From: Rhizobium redzepovicii | GTDB lineage: Bacteria > Pseudomonadota > Alphaproteobacteria > Rhizobiales > Rhizobiaceae | Length of the DNA: 64,000 nucleotides | Assembly (NCBI RefSeq): GCF_019793435.1 | Contig: NZ_JAILYH010000014.1 | Location: forward strand, 124,001 to 188,000 | Direction: 5' to 3' | In this document: piece by piece, positions 33,385-41,926 of the stretch | Layout: each line of letters starts with the position of its first letter | Numbering within the stretch: the first letter of the stretch is position 1 | The notes under the pieces: generated by a model | The model's input: only the letters and a program-made list of their open reading frames with translations | Database searches by the model: none | Told to the model about the DNA's origin: nothing | Made by a program: the position numbers and the translations under genes

Positions 33385-33759
33385 TCAGCGCGGCTTTTCC
33401 GCCGTGTCGCGGTTCATGCCCTTTTCCCTGAGTTCATCCTCATAGGCCGAAAACAGCTCGGCGCCCCTTTCGCCGAGTTCGCGCAGATAGGTCCAGGTGT
33501 AGATGCCGGTATCGTGCATGTCGTCGAAGCCGATCCTGACGGCATAATTGCCGGTCGGCGTCATCGAGATGATCGCGACGTTGCGCTTGCCCGGCACCGT
33601 CACCCGCTGCCCCGGCCCGTGGCCCTGCACCTCGGCCGACGGCGACAGCACGCGCAAGAGTTCGGCCGACAGGTCGAAGCTCTGGCCATCGTCGAAGGTT
33701 ATCGCCAGCCTCTGCCGGTCTTTCGAAACGCGAAGTTCGCTCGGCCAGATATCGCTCAT
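33385..33759 (-). CDS. DUF971 domain protein
   Basis: A 124-residue protein made entirely of a DUF971 (gamma-butyrobetaine hydroxylase N-terminal-like) domain: WPSELRVSKDRQRLAITFDDG, LSAELLRVLSPSAEVQGHG, VAIISMTPTGNYAVRIGFDD and HDTGIYTWTYLRELG (cores given). This domain is often linked to iron-sulphur or molybdenum cofactor genes; here it is next to moaA, transcribed divergently. The ATG at 33759 after GAAAGAGGG is preferred over the GTG at 33768. Confidence 0.85.
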   Translation of the reverse strand: MSDIWPSELRVSKDRQRLAITFDDGQSFDLSAELLRVLSPSAEVQGHGPGQRVTVPGKRNVAIISMTPTGNYAVRIGFDDMHDTGIYTWTYLRELGERGAELFSAYEDELREKGMNRDTAEKPR

Positions 33760-33935
33760 CTCTATCACCCTCTTTCCTCTGGAGCAGTAGGCGTTCGCCT
33801 TTTTCGAGGCAAGCGCAAATTAGCGTGTGCGAAATCCGTTTCCCTTGACGGCGCAATCACATATGCACACATAGGAAGATATCGCTTGAAAACAGGCAGG
33901 TCTGGCGCGCTTCAGGTTCGCTCGCGGAGGAATTG

Positions 33936-34982
33936 GTGAATACGAGAGTCGGAACGATAGGCAACGCGTCGCCGCTCACGGCGGATGCAAATCCGATGAT
34001 CGACCCTTTCGGCCGGGCAGTCACCTATCTCCGCGTCTCCGTCACCGATCGCTGCGATTTCCGCTGCACCTATTGCATGGCGGAGAATATGACCTTCCTG
34101 CCGAAGAAGGATCTGTTGACGCTGGAAGAGCTCGACCGGCTCTGTTCCGCCTTTATCACCAAAGGCGTGAGGAAAATCCGGCTGACCGGCGGCGAGCCGC
34201 TGGTGCGCAAGAACATCATGTATCTTGTGCGCCAGCTCGGCGAAAAGATCGGTTCCGGCCTCGACGAGCTGACGCTGACCACCAACGGCTCGCAGCTCTC
34301 CCGCCATGCCGAGGAGCTTTATGAGTGCGGCGTGCGCCGCATCAACGTCTCGCTCGATACGCTCGACCCCGACAAATTCCGCAAGATCACCCGCTGGGGC
34401 GATTTCGCCAAGGTCATGGAAGGCATCGATGCCGCTCAAAAGGCCGGGCTGAAGATCAAGCTCAACGCCGTGGCGCTCAAGGATTTCAACGACTCCGAGA
34501 TGCCCGAACTCCTGCGCTTCGCCCATGGCCGCGGCATGGACCTCACCGTCATCGAAACCATGCCGATGGGCGAGATCGACGAGGACCGCACCGACCAGTA
34601 CCTGCCGCTCTCCGAGCTTCGCGCCGATCTGGAAAAGCAGTTCACGCTTACCGACATCGACTACCAGACCGGCGGCCCGGCCCGTTACGTCAGGGTCACG
34701 GAGACCGGGGGGCGCCTCGGCTTCATCACGCCGATGACCCATAATTTCTGCGAGAGCTGTAACCGCGTCCGTCTCACCTGCACCGGCACGCTCTTTATGT
34801 GCCTCGGCCAGAACGACGCCGCCGATCTGCGCGCAGCACTCCGCGCCACCGAAGACGACGCCCTCCTCCAAGCTGCCATCGACGAAGCCATCACCCGCAA
34901 ACCGAAGGGCCATGATTTCATCATCGACCGCACCCACAATCGTCCGGCCGTGGCGCGGCATATGAGTGTCACCGGCGGGTGA
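33936..34982 (+). CDS. moaA: GTP 3',8-cyclase MoaA
   Basis: A radical SAM enzyme that converts GTP to 3',8-cyclo-7,8-dihydro-GTP, the first step of molybdenum cofactor synthesis. The 348-residue protein has the N-terminal [4Fe-4S] motif CDFRCTYC in VTDRCDFRCTYCMAENM, KIRLTGGEPLVRKNI, and the second cluster near the C-terminus, FCESCNRVRLTCTGTLFMC. GGAGG at 33926-33930 favours the GTG at 33936 over the TTG at 33933. The pathway partners mobA and mobB occur 20 kb away in the same window. The family GG dipeptide is present at the very C-terminus (SVTGG). Confidence 0.96.
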   Translation: MNTRVGTIGNASPLTADANPMIDPFGRAVTYLRVSVTDRCDFRCTYCMAENMTFLPKKDLLTLEELDRLCSAFITKGVRKIRLTGGEPLVRKNIMYLVRQLGEKIGSGLDELTLTTNGSQLSRHAEELYECGVRRINVSLDTLDPDKFRKITRWGDFAKVMEGIDAAQKAGLKIKLNAVALKDFNDSEMPELLRFAHGRGMDLTVIETMPMGEIDEDRTDQYLPLSELRADLEKQFTLTDIDYQTGGPARYVRVTETGGRLGFITPMTHNFCESCNRVRLTCTGTLFMCLGQNDAADLRAALRATEDDALLQAAIDEAITRKPKGHDFIIDRTHNRPAVARHMSVTGG

Positions 34983-35379
34983 GACGCGGTCCCGCGAAGC
35001 GGGAGCGATCGATCCAGTGAATCGATCGCAGCGTCGAACGCCCTGAGCCCAAGCGAAGGGTTTCCCGCGCCCAAAGACTTGGGCGCACTGGATTCCTGTG
35101 ACGAGCACAGGAATGACGGAGAGTGGGTTAATACCTGCGCTAGATTTTCTGCCGTCGAGCGAAGTTACGAGCAAAGCACACCAATCAGCCCATTGAACGC
35201 ACGGCACATCGATCAGCCCTCATCCTGAAGTGCCAACACCCAAGAGAGCCCCATCCTGAGATGTGTAGCCCATAGGGCGAAGCCTCGAAGGACGAGGCGG
35301 GCGCTCCCGCCCAGGCACAACCATCCTGAAAAGCCCAGAAACGACGGAGCGGCAGGATCCTTCCGACCTCATCAATCAA
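34983..35379. repeat. Mosaic intergenic repeat region
   Basis: Nearly 400 bases of stacked repeats and no gene. Hairpins include TCCCGC/GCGGGA, GCGATCGAT/ATCGATCGC at about 35005-35029, and GCGCCCAAAGACTTGGGCGC at about 35068-35085. A copy of the ATTCCTGTG repeat follows at 35088-35117. Then come short pieces resembling a widespread alphaproteobacterial repeat (CATCCTGAGATG, GCGAAGCCTCGAAGGACGAG, GGCGGGCGCTCCCGCC). The region marks the border between moaA and the accessory carbohydrate locus. Confidence 0.7.
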
Positions 35380-36330
35380 TCAGTCGATCAATCGCTGCGC
35401 CGTAAACTTGTCCGTAACAAGCATGTCGATGACCCCCACGCGCAACGCACCGGCGATTGCGTCGGTCTTTTTCGATCCACCAGCAAGAGCGATAACCCGC
35501 TCCACCCGCTCGAGATCCTCAAGCGGAAGTCCTATGACCCGGTCGTCCAGGGGCGTCTTGACCGGCTTGCCGTTTTTATCGAAGAAGCGCAGCGAGATGT
35601 CGCCGACGGCGCCCGCTTCCGCAAGATCGGAGAGTTCCCGAGATGAAAAGATGTTGCCGGACCGTGCGAGAAGTTCGGACGGTTCGACGGCTCCGATTCC
35701 GACGATCGCGAGCGTTATGCTGCCGAACAGGTCCATCGTCTCGCGAACATACGGATCGGCCTGCATCAGAAGTTTTGCCTCTCGGGATGACGTCACGCCC
35801 TGCACCGGGAGCAGTTTCGGCTCGGCGCCGGTCAGGCGCGCAAGCCGCGTGGTCAGCTGCGTGGCATGCGTCTGCACGGAAGGGTCACCCATGCCTCCAA
35901 GCGTCTGGACGACATATTTCACCTGAGCGCTCTTCTGCGGATGAATGTTCTCGACCATCTTGAAAATGGTCTGGCTCCAGCTGGAAACGCCGATGATCTC
36001 CCCCGGCGCAAGCGTCACCTCGAGGAGATGCGCCGCTGCCTCGCCAATGCGGGCCATGATGGCGCCGTCCCGATCTTCCGTGCACTCGACGACGATCGCC
36101 TCCGGCAGATCGTATTTCTCGCGAAGCGCGCTCTCGAGTTCGCTGTAGGTGCCGACGGGAGGGATGACGCTGGTTCGCACGATATCTTCAGCCTCGGCAC
36201 GCTTGAGCATGCGCGACACCGTCGCCTGCGACAGGCGAAGGTGCTGTGCGATCTCGGCCTGCCGCCGCCCCTCGATGTGGTACATCTGGGCGACCCTTGA
36301 AATGAGGCGGAGTTCGTTGAGCCGAGTCAT
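35380..36330 (-). CDS. SorC family sugar-responsive transcriptional regulator
   Basis: A 316-residue regulator. The N-terminal helix-turn-helix (RVAQMYHIEGRRQAEIAQHL-RLSQATVSRMLKRAEAEDIV) is followed by a SorC/DeoR-type sugar-phosphate-binding domain: EIIGVSSWSQTIFKMVENI, VQTLGGMGDPSVQTHATQL (core), and SITLAIVGIGAVEPSELLARSG. The last is the phosphosugar-isomerase-like effector pocket. It is the last gene of the minus-strand operon but also has a GTGAAT palindrome 14 bases before its start, so it probably controls itself and the divergent promoters. The effector is likely the phosphorylated sugar made by the FGGY kinase, which is inference. Confidence 0.9.
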   Translation of the reverse strand: MTRLNELRLISRVAQMYHIEGRRQAEIAQHLRLSQATVSRMLKRAEAEDIVRTSVIPPVGTYSELESALREKYDLPEAIVVECTEDRDGAIMARIGEAAAHLLEVTLAPGEIIGVSSWSQTIFKMVENIHPQKSAQVKYVVQTLGGMGDPSVQTHATQLTTRLARLTGAEPKLLPVQGVTSSREAKLLMQADPYVRETMDLFGSITLAIVGIGAVEPSELLARSGNIFSSRELSDLAEAGAVGDISLRFFDKNGKPVKTPLDDRVIGLPLEDLERVERVIALAGGSKKTDAIAGALRVGVIDMLVTDKFTAQRLID

Positions 36331-36343
36331 TGCTAATCCCAGA

Positions 36344-36359
36344 GTGAATTTTTATTCAC
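36344..36359. promoter_or_regulatory. Probable SorC-type operator before the regulator gene
   Basis: GTGAAT-TTTT-ATTCAC is a perfect 6-4-6 inverted repeat. It overlaps the stop codon of the kinase gene and sits 14 bases upstream of the regulator ATG. Related 16-base sites occur at 39668, 39686 and 39808 in the divergent promoter region. Confidence 0.7.
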
Positions 36360-37821
36360 CTTTAGCCTGTGTTTCGCGGGACGTCGAGCGGGCGAGCGCA
36401 TCATTCCAGGCATCGAGAAGCCCCGCTCGATCCATGGGTTGCGGCTCTATGGTTTGGGTGTTTCGCGGCAGCCTCGCGACCACCTGGAGATCGGTCCACA
36501 AGCCGAGTGCCAGTCCCGCCAGGTAAGCAGCACCCAAAGCCGATGCCTCGGGTGCTTCGCATTGGATCACGGGATGGTCGATGAGGTTGGAGACACATTG
36601 CATCAGGAAGCGGTTCTGGCTCGGTCCGCCATCCACATAGAGCGCACCGAGCGCACCGCCGCTCTGCGCCCGCATGGCCGCGATCACGTCATGCACCTGC
36701 AAGGCGATGGAATCGGTGACCGACCGCGCCATTTGCGCCCGCGTTGTATTGAAGGTGATCTGGGAGAACAGGGCACGGGCGTCGGAATTCCAGTAAGGCG
36801 CCCCCAGTCCCACGAATGCCGGCACGAACCCGGGTCCGCCCGGCGCAGCACTTTCCGCAAGTTCGACAAGCGCCGCCACATCGGCAAGGCCAAGAATATC
36901 AGCCATCCAGGGAAGACTGGCGGCGCAGACCAGAATATTGCCTTCGAAAGCGAAGGTCGGCTTTCCCCCGATACGCCACGCGACGGTGGTTGTGACACCG
37001 TTGCGTGGAGGAATATATTGCGCAAGCGTCGTCATAATGGAAGAGCCGGTTCCGAAGGTCACCTTGCCGTCGCCCGGCTTGAAAGCGCCGTGCCCGAACA
37101 GGGCAGCGTGGCTGTCGCCGATCGCGGCCATGATCGGCGTGCCATCCGCCACCCCCGGCAATCCCTGCGTTCTACCGAAATCGGCAGAACTGTCGAGCAC
37201 CTCGGGAAGGAGCGCGATATCGACGCCGAAGATCTCGCCAAGCTCCTCGCTCCATCTCTGCTCCCGCAGATCGAACAATTGGCTCCTGGCGGCATTCGAA
37301 GCGTCGCAGACATGCCGGCGCCCGCCGGTCAGGCAGTGGACGAGCCAGCTGTCCACCGTTCCCAGTCGCACCGATCGCCCGGCCGGAACACGGTCGAGCA
37401 GCCACCGAAACTTGGAACCCGGAAACATCGGATCCAAGGGCAGGCCCGTGAGCGCCTGCACCCGGTCGAGGTGGCCCTCGGCAATGAGTCGTTCGCAATC
37501 GGGCGCCGTTCGGCGGCACTGCCAGCTGACCAACGGTCCAAGCGCATCTCCCATTTCGGCGTCCCAGGCAGTGACGGATTCACGCTGGTTGGAAATGGCC
37601 ACGGCCTCGATCACCACATCCGGGCCGGCGGCCTTCAGGCAGGCGTCGACTGCTTCGCAGACCGAGGCGTAGAGCCTGCGCGGGTCCTGTTCGACCCAGC
37701 CCGGCTTCGGATAGGAGATGCCGACGCGAGCCGAACCTCTGCCGACGATTTCTCCCTTTTCGGAAACGAGAACGGCCTTTGAATTGGTCGTGCCCTGGTC
37801 GATTGCCAGAATTGTCCGCAT
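36352..37821 (-). CDS. FGGY family carbohydrate kinase
   Basis: A 489-residue sugar kinase of the FGGY/glycerol-xylulose kinase family. The phosphate-1 loop is AIDQGTTNSKAVL at residues 6-18; later come VEAVAISNQRESVTAWD, TVDSWLVHCLTGG, MAAIGDSHAALFGHG, TFGTGSSIMTT and the C-terminal ATP-site segment ALYVDGGPSQNRFLMQ. It is nearest in look to glycerol/ketose kinases. In an operon with a split transketolase, a ketose kinase producing the transketolase donor is the simplest reading. The exact sugar cannot be read from the sequence. A 67-base gap separates it from the upstream transketolase gene. Confidence 0.9.
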   Translation of the reverse strand: MRTILAIDQGTTNSKAVLVSEKGEIVGRGSARVGISYPKPGWVEQDPRRLYASVCEAVDACLKAAGPDVVIEAVAISNQRESVTAWDAEMGDALGPLVSWQCRRTAPDCERLIAEGHLDRVQALTGLPLDPMFPGSKFRWLLDRVPAGRSVRLGTVDSWLVHCLTGGRRHVCDASNAARSQLFDLREQRWSEELGEIFGVDIALLPEVLDSSADFGRTQGLPGVADGTPIMAAIGDSHAALFGHGAFKPGDGKVTFGTGSSIMTTLAQYIPPRNGVTTTVAWRIGGKPTFAFEGNILVCAASLPWMADILGLADVAALVELAESAAPGGPGFVPAFVGLGAPYWNSDARALFSQITFNTTRAQMARSVTDSIALQVHDVIAAMRAQSGGALGALYVDGGPSQNRFLMQCVSNLIDHPVIQCEAPEASALGAAYLAGLALGLWTDLQVVARLPRNTQTIEPQPMDRAGLLDAWNDALARSTSRETQAKGE

Positions 37822-37888
37822 TCTATCCTCTCCGGATCAGGTCACCGCCGGGACGACAAAAGCGTCCCCGCCGGTCACGTGATCCCAA

Positions 37889-38845
37889 TTATTTGCGCCT
37901 GATTAGCGACTGCGCGGCGTCGGCGATGGCAGCCGGCGCCATCCCGAACTCGTCGAGCAGGAACTCTGCCGAACCGGTCGGGGCGTAAATGCCAGGAACG
38001 CCGAGACGCTTCATCGGCACTGGAGCATTGTCGACCACCACTTCGGCGACCGCGGAACCGAGCCCGCCGAAGATAGAATGCTCCTCGGCCGTGACGATCG
38101 CTCCGGTTTCCCTAGCCGCGGCGATGATAGCCTCCTCGTCGATTGGACGAACCGTCGCAAGGTTCAGAACCCTGGCATTGATGCCGCGATCCGCGAGGAT
38201 TTCGGCCGCCTTCACAATGCGATGAGTCAAAGTGCCGTTGGCGATAAGCGTGACGTCGGAACCTTGGCGAAGGAGATTTGCCTTGCCGAGTTCGAACCTG
38301 TGACCCTCCGGAAGCAGATCGGGCACGCCAACGCGCGACAGACGCAGGAAACAGGGCCCGTTATAGGTCGCGGCCCACGCAACGGCAGCGGCGGTTTCGA
38401 TGCGGTCACAGGGCGCAATGACCGGAAGGTTGGGCAGGACCCGCGTCCAGGCGAAGTCTTCGATCGAGTGATGTGTCGGACCGAGTTCGCCATATGCCAT
38501 TCCGGAAGAAATGCCCACCAGCTTGACGTTGGCATTCGAGTAGGAAATATCGGCCTTGATCTGCTCCAGCGACCGCCCTGTGAGAAACGGAGCAGCGGCA
38601 CATACGAATGGAAGACGTCCGCCGTTGGCCAGGCCTGCTGCAACGCCAACCATGTTCTGCTCGGCAATACCAACATTGACGAGGCGCTCTCCAAACTTCG
38701 CCTTGAAGCCGCCGAGCTTCGAAGAGCCGACGGAGTCGTTGCAGACGGCAACGATCGTGTCGTTTTCGGCTGCCAGCCGCTCAAGCGTAGAGGCAAATGC
38801 GTCGCGGCAATCATAGAGCTTGGGTGGGTTTACTGACGCGTTCAT
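37889..38845 (-). CDS. Transketolase, C-terminal subunit (split form)
   Basis: A 318-residue protein covering the middle and C-terminal thirds of transketolase. The pyrimidine-binding domain has VGIAEQNMVGVAAGLANGGR, with the catalytic Glu of AEQNM activating thiamine diphosphate. YGELGPTHHSIEDFAWTRVLPN follows, and the C-terminal domain contains VTLIANGTLTHRIVKAAEIL and IVTAEEHSIFGGLGSAVAEV. The frame continues upstream in shadow, but the ATG at 38845 overlaps the stop of the N-subunit gene as TAATG, indicating translational coupling. Split transketolases occur in sugar-specific catabolic operons. Cytoplasmic. Confidence 0.92.
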   Translation of the reverse strand: MNASVNPPKLYDCRDAFASTLERLAAENDTIVAVCNDSVGSSKLGGFKAKFGERLVNVGIAEQNMVGVAAGLANGGRLPFVCAAAPFLTGRSLEQIKADISYSNANVKLVGISSGMAYGELGPTHHSIEDFAWTRVLPNLPVIAPCDRIETAAAVAWAATYNGPCFLRLSRVGVPDLLPEGHRFELGKANLLRQGSDVTLIANGTLTHRIVKAAEILADRGINARVLNLATVRPIDEEAIIAAARETGAIVTAEEHSIFGGLGSAVAEVVVDNAPVPMKRLGVPGIYAPTGSAEFLLDEFGMAPAAIADAAQSLIRRK

Positions 38846-39654
38846 TACAGTGCCTCCGACAGTTCTGCCAATGCGATTTCGTACTGTTCCTTGCTCGGCA
38901 CCTTGTGGTGCCAGTCGACCCGGTCCTGCATGAACGAAATTCCATGGCCCTTGTTGGTATGGGCGACGATGCAATGCGGTCTTGCTCCCCGGTGTTCGAG
39001 AGCCGGAACGACTTCGCTCATGGCGTTTCCGTTGATCTCGGTGACCTCCCAATCGAAGGCCTCGAGCTTCGGGCGAAGCGGAGCGAGATCATTGGTTTCG
39101 GCGAGCGCCGCACCCTGCTGGAACCTGTTGTGATCGATGACCAGGGTCAAGTTGTCGAGTTTGAACTGGGCGGCCGCCATGATAGCTTCCCAGTTGGAAC
39201 CCTCCTGCATCTCACCGTCGCCGGTGGCGACATAGGTATGAAATTTTGCGCCTGAGAGTTTGGCGGCTTTCGCCATTCCGACGGCCACCGGAAGACCGTG
39301 GCCCAGCGGCCCGGTATTGGTTTCGACGCCGGGAACCTTGTTGCAATTCGGATGCCCGTTCAGCCTCGAATGCGGCTGCAGAAAGGTGGAGACCTCCTCC
39401 TCCGGAATGAAGCCGCGTTTTGCGAGCGTCACATAGAGAGCGCATGCCGTATGTCCCTTTGAAAGGACGAACCTGTCGCGGTCGGGGTGTTTCGGCTGAT
39501 CGGGCCAGACATTCAGGACACGAAAATAGAGCGCCGTCAAAATGTCGATCACCGACATCTCCCCGCCAATATGGCCGGCGCCCGCTTCAAAGACCGCCTG
39601 GAGATCGCGCAATCGGATCTCGCGGGCGATGCGCTCAAGTTCTATCGTATCCAT
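38845..39654 (-). CDS. Transketolase, N-terminal subunit (split form)
   Basis: A 269-residue protein corresponding to the thiamine-diphosphate-binding first domain of transketolase. It has the family signature GAGHIGGEMSVIDILTALYF, DRFVLSKGHTACALYV, TGPLGHGLPVAVGMAKA and the cofactor/metal motif TYVATGDGEMQEGSNWEA (GDG...N). The ATG at 39654 (MDTIELERIAREIR) is preceded by GAGGAACC. It is the first gene of the operon N-subunit, C-subunit, FGGY kinase, SorC regulator. The two subunits together should transfer two-carbon units from a ketose phosphate. Confidence 0.93.
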   Translation of the reverse strand: MDTIELERIAREIRLRDLQAVFEAGAGHIGGEMSVIDILTALYFRVLNVWPDQPKHPDRDRFVLSKGHTACALYVTLAKRGFIPEEEVSTFLQPHSRLNGHPNCNKVPGVETNTGPLGHGLPVAVGMAKAAKLSGAKFHTYVATGDGEMQEGSNWEAIMAAAQFKLDNLTLVIDHNRFQQGAALAETNDLAPLRPKLEAFDWEVTEINGNAMSEVVPALEHRGARPHCIVAHTNKGHGISFMQDRVDWHHKVPSKEQYEIALAELSEAL

Positions 39655-39667
39655 GGGTTCCTCATGT

Positions 39668-39701
39668 GTGCATAAATATTCACTTATCAATATTTTTGCA
39701 C
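39668..39701. promoter_or_regulatory. Tandem SorC-type operators in the divergent promoter region
   Basis: Site one, 39668-39683, is GTGCAT-AAAT-ATTCAC. Site two, 39686-39701, is ATCAAT-ATTT-TTGCAC. They are imperfect versions of the GTGAAT-N4-ATTCAC palindrome found before the regulator gene, spaced 18 bases centre to centre. They lie 14 bases upstream of the split transketolase operon, where binding would block its expression. Confidence 0.6.
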
Positions 39702-39807
39702 AAGAAGCTGATTAGTCAAGCCCCTTATACAATGCAATGACAGCGGACGCCCGAGGAAATCTTGTTGACAGCCGGAAAGCAACTTGTTAATGAATTTTCC
39801 AACAAGT

Positions 39808-39823
39808 GTGAATAATTATTCTT
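39808..39823. promoter_or_regulatory. SorC-type operator upstream of the ABC transporter operon
   Basis: GTGAAT-AATT-ATTCTT matches the palindrome at 36344 in 10 of the 12 arm positions and lies 46 bases before the permease start. The surrounding DNA (39781-39850) is AT-rich, as expected for a promoter. Confidence 0.6.
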
Positions 39824-39869
39824 GCTTGCACGAATATCGGATACAAGCCTAGGCATATAGGGAGGAGCA

Positions 39870-40850
39870 ATGGTGGCGCTCGATATCAATGAACACAGGC
39901 TTTCGTCCGGAGCCTGGCTGAGCAAGCTCAAGGGAGCAACCGGTCCGCTCGTCGGACTGCTCGCGCTGTGCGTCTTTCTGAGCCTGAGCACCGACACGTT
40001 TCTTTCGGTTCGAAACGGCCTCAACATCCTCGACCAGATCACCGTTCTCGGCATCATGGCGGTCGGAATGACCTTCGTCATCCTGATCGGCGGCATTGAT
40101 CTCTCCGTCGGCTCGGCGCTTGCGCTGGCGATGATGGTCATGGGCTGGACCGCCAATGTCGCCGGTCTGCCGCTGCCCATCGGGATCGCCTCTGCGCTGA
40201 TCGCATCGGCAGTCTCCGGCCTGATCGTCGGACTTCTGGTGACGCAATTCAGGGTACCGGCCTTCATTGCCACGCTTGCGATGATGTCCGCGGCTCGCGG
40301 CGTTGCAAACATGATCACCGATGGCCAGCAGATCGTCGGATTCCCCGATTGGTTCATGATGCTGGCAATCGACCGCCATTTCGGCGTCATGACGGCCACG
40401 GTATTTTTGATGCTTGCGGTTGTTCTTGCGGCATGGCTGTTCCTGCACTTCCGCTCCGAAGGGCGCATGCTTTATGCGGTGGGCGGAAATCCGGAAGTCG
40501 CACGCCTGGCCGGGATCAACGTCCCGCTCGTGACGATATCAGTCTATGTCGTCAGTGCCGTCCTTGCGGGGCTTGCTGGCATCGTGCTCGCCGCTCGGCT
40601 GGATTCCGTCCAGCCATCCAGCGGTCTCGGCTATGAGCTGGACACCATCGCCGCTGTTGTCATCGGCGGCACGTCGCTCTCCGGCGGCGCCGGCGGCATC
40701 GGGGGAACGCTGATCGGCGTTCTTATCATCGGTGTGCTTCGCAACGGGCTCAATCTTCTCAACGTCTCGCCGTTCCTTCAGCAGGTGATCATCGGCATCG
40801 TCATCGTGCTCGCGGTCGGCGCGGAAACCATTCGCAGGCGTCGCGCCTGA
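39870..40850 (+). CDS. Ribose-type ABC transporter permease (RbsC-like)
   Basis: A 326-residue inner-membrane permease with about ten hydrophobic helices. GIMAVGMTFVILIGGIDLSVGS is the family signature, and AVGGNPEVARLAGINV is the cytoplasmic loop that contacts the ATPase (cores given). GGTSLSGGAGGIGGTLIGVL follows near the C-terminus. GGGAGGAGC precedes the ATG. It is the first gene of the plus-strand operon (permease, binding protein, ATPase, two dehydrogenases), divergent from the split transketolase operon. It should import the locus's sugar or polyol. Confidence 0.92.
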   Translation: MVALDINEHRLSSGAWLSKLKGATGPLVGLLALCVFLSLSTDTFLSVRNGLNILDQITVLGIMAVGMTFVILIGGIDLSVGSALALAMMVMGWTANVAGLPLPIGIASALIASAVSGLIVGLLVTQFRVPAFIATLAMMSAARGVANMITDGQQIVGFPDWFMMLAIDRHFGVMTATVFLMLAVVLAAWLFLHFRSEGRMLYAVGGNPEVARLAGINVPLVTISVYVVSAVLAGLAGIVLAARLDSVQPSSGLGYELDTIAAVVIGGTSLSGGAGGIGGTLIGVLIIGVLRNGLNLLNVSPFLQQVIIGIVIVLAVGAETIRRRRA

Positions 40851-40884
40851 CGAGCGTGGTCCGCCGCATTGGCGGACCTGGAAT

Positions 40885-40908
40885 TCCGCCCCGAACGTTT
40901 GGGGCGGA
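40885..40908 (+). other. Intercistronic stem-loop between permease and binding-protein genes
   Basis: TCCGCCCC (40885-40892) and GGGGCGGA (40901-40908) form a perfect eight-pair stem with loop GAACGTTT, without a T-run. It lies in the 117-base gap before the binding-protein gene. Such structures often protect the downstream message, matching the higher need for binding protein; that role is inferred. Confidence 0.6.
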
Positions 40909-40967
40909 TCAATAACCCAAGGGGGAGGACATACCCGAGGGTCCCATCAAACAACGGAGGAAATACA

Positions 40968-41897
40968 ATGAAAATAGCGCGCACCATGCTCGCGTCTGCC
41001 GCCCTGCTCGGCCTCATGCTCGGTCCCGTACACGCTGCGGAACTGAAGAAGCTCGGCCTGGCCGTTGCCAATCTTCAGGCAAACTTCTTCAACCAGATCA
41101 AGCAATCGGTCGAGGCCGAAGCCAAGAAGCGCGGCATCGAAGTCATCACGGTCGACGCAAAAGGCGACGGACCGACGCAGGTCAACCAGATCCAGGATCT
41201 TCTGACCCAGAAAATCGACGCGCTGATCTACATTCCGGCCGGTGCGGCCGCTGCGACCGTTCCGGTCAAGCTGGCCAAGAGCGCCGGCATCCCGGTCGTC
41301 AACGTCGACCGCAACGCCGAGGGTGCACCGGGCGACACCTTCCTCGCAACGGATTCCGTCGCCTCTGCCAAGGCAGTGTGCGACTACATTCTGAAGGAAG
41401 CCGGCGGCAAGGGGAAGATGGTCATCATCCACGGCCAGAAGGGCACGACGCCGGAAGTCGATCGCTCGAAGGGCTGCGCTGAATCCCTCAAGGCCTATCC
41501 TGACGTGAAAGTTGTCGCTGAGCAGTTCTCCAACATCTGGAGCCAGGACGAAGGCTTCCAGATCATGCAGAACATGCTGCAGGCAAACCCCGACGTTTCG
41601 ATCGTGTTCGCCCAGGCCGACGGTCTTGCACTTGGCGCCGCGCAGGCGATCAAGGTCGCCAATCCGTCGCAGAAGATCGTCGTTGGCGGCTTCGATGGCG
41701 ACACTGCAGCTCTCGAAGCCCTCAGCAAGGGCGTCTTCAACGTCACTGCGACACAGCAGACGCAGAAGATGGGCCGTGACGCGGTTGAAAATGCCGCCAA
41801 GCTTGTCGCCGGAGAAAAAGTGCCCCCGGTCCAGCTCCTCGATGCCACGCTGACAACCAAGGAAAACGTGGCAGGCTTCATCGCCAACCACCCGTAA
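40968..41897 (+). CDS. Ribose-type periplasmic sugar-binding protein (RbsB-like)
   Basis: A 309-residue exported protein with a signal peptide (MKIARTMLASAALLGLMLG..., cleavage near VHA-AE). The mature part is a periplasmic binding protein type I fold: KLGLAVANLQANFFNQIKQ, DALIYIPAGAAAATVPVKLA, GIPVVNVDRNAEGAPGDTFL, and VGGFDGDTAALEALSKGVF. The Asp in NVDRNAEG and the Asp in GGFDGD are typical ligand contacts of the RbsB group. GGAGGAAATACA precedes the ATG at 40968. The ligand is unknown; the neighbours suggest a sugar or sugar alcohol. Confidence 0.93.
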   Translation: MKIARTMLASAALLGLMLGPVHAAELKKLGLAVANLQANFFNQIKQSVEAEAKKRGIEVITVDAKGDGPTQVNQIQDLLTQKIDALIYIPAGAAAATVPVKLAKSAGIPVVNVDRNAEGAPGDTFLATDSVASAKAVCDYILKEAGGKGKMVIIHGQKGTTPEVDRSKGCAESLKAYPDVKVVAEQFSNIWSQDEGFQIMQNMLQANPDVSIVFAQADGLALGAAQAIKVANPSQKIVVGGFDGDTAALEALSKGVFNVTATQQTQKMGRDAVENAAKLVAGEKVPPVQLLDATLTTKENVAGFIANHP

Positions 41898-41926
41898 TGA
41901 AGTCGAGGTCTTGAGGAGGTGTGCCA

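Noticed and set aside
33760..33935. Molybdenum cofactor riboswitch before moaA
   Set aside because: The 176-base gap to the DUF971 gene is too short and shows none of the conserved stems of that riboswitch.
36439..37782. A 447-codon open frame opposite the FGGY kinase gene
   Set aside because: Antisense shadow; no ribosome-binding site and no protein-like hydrophobic pattern.
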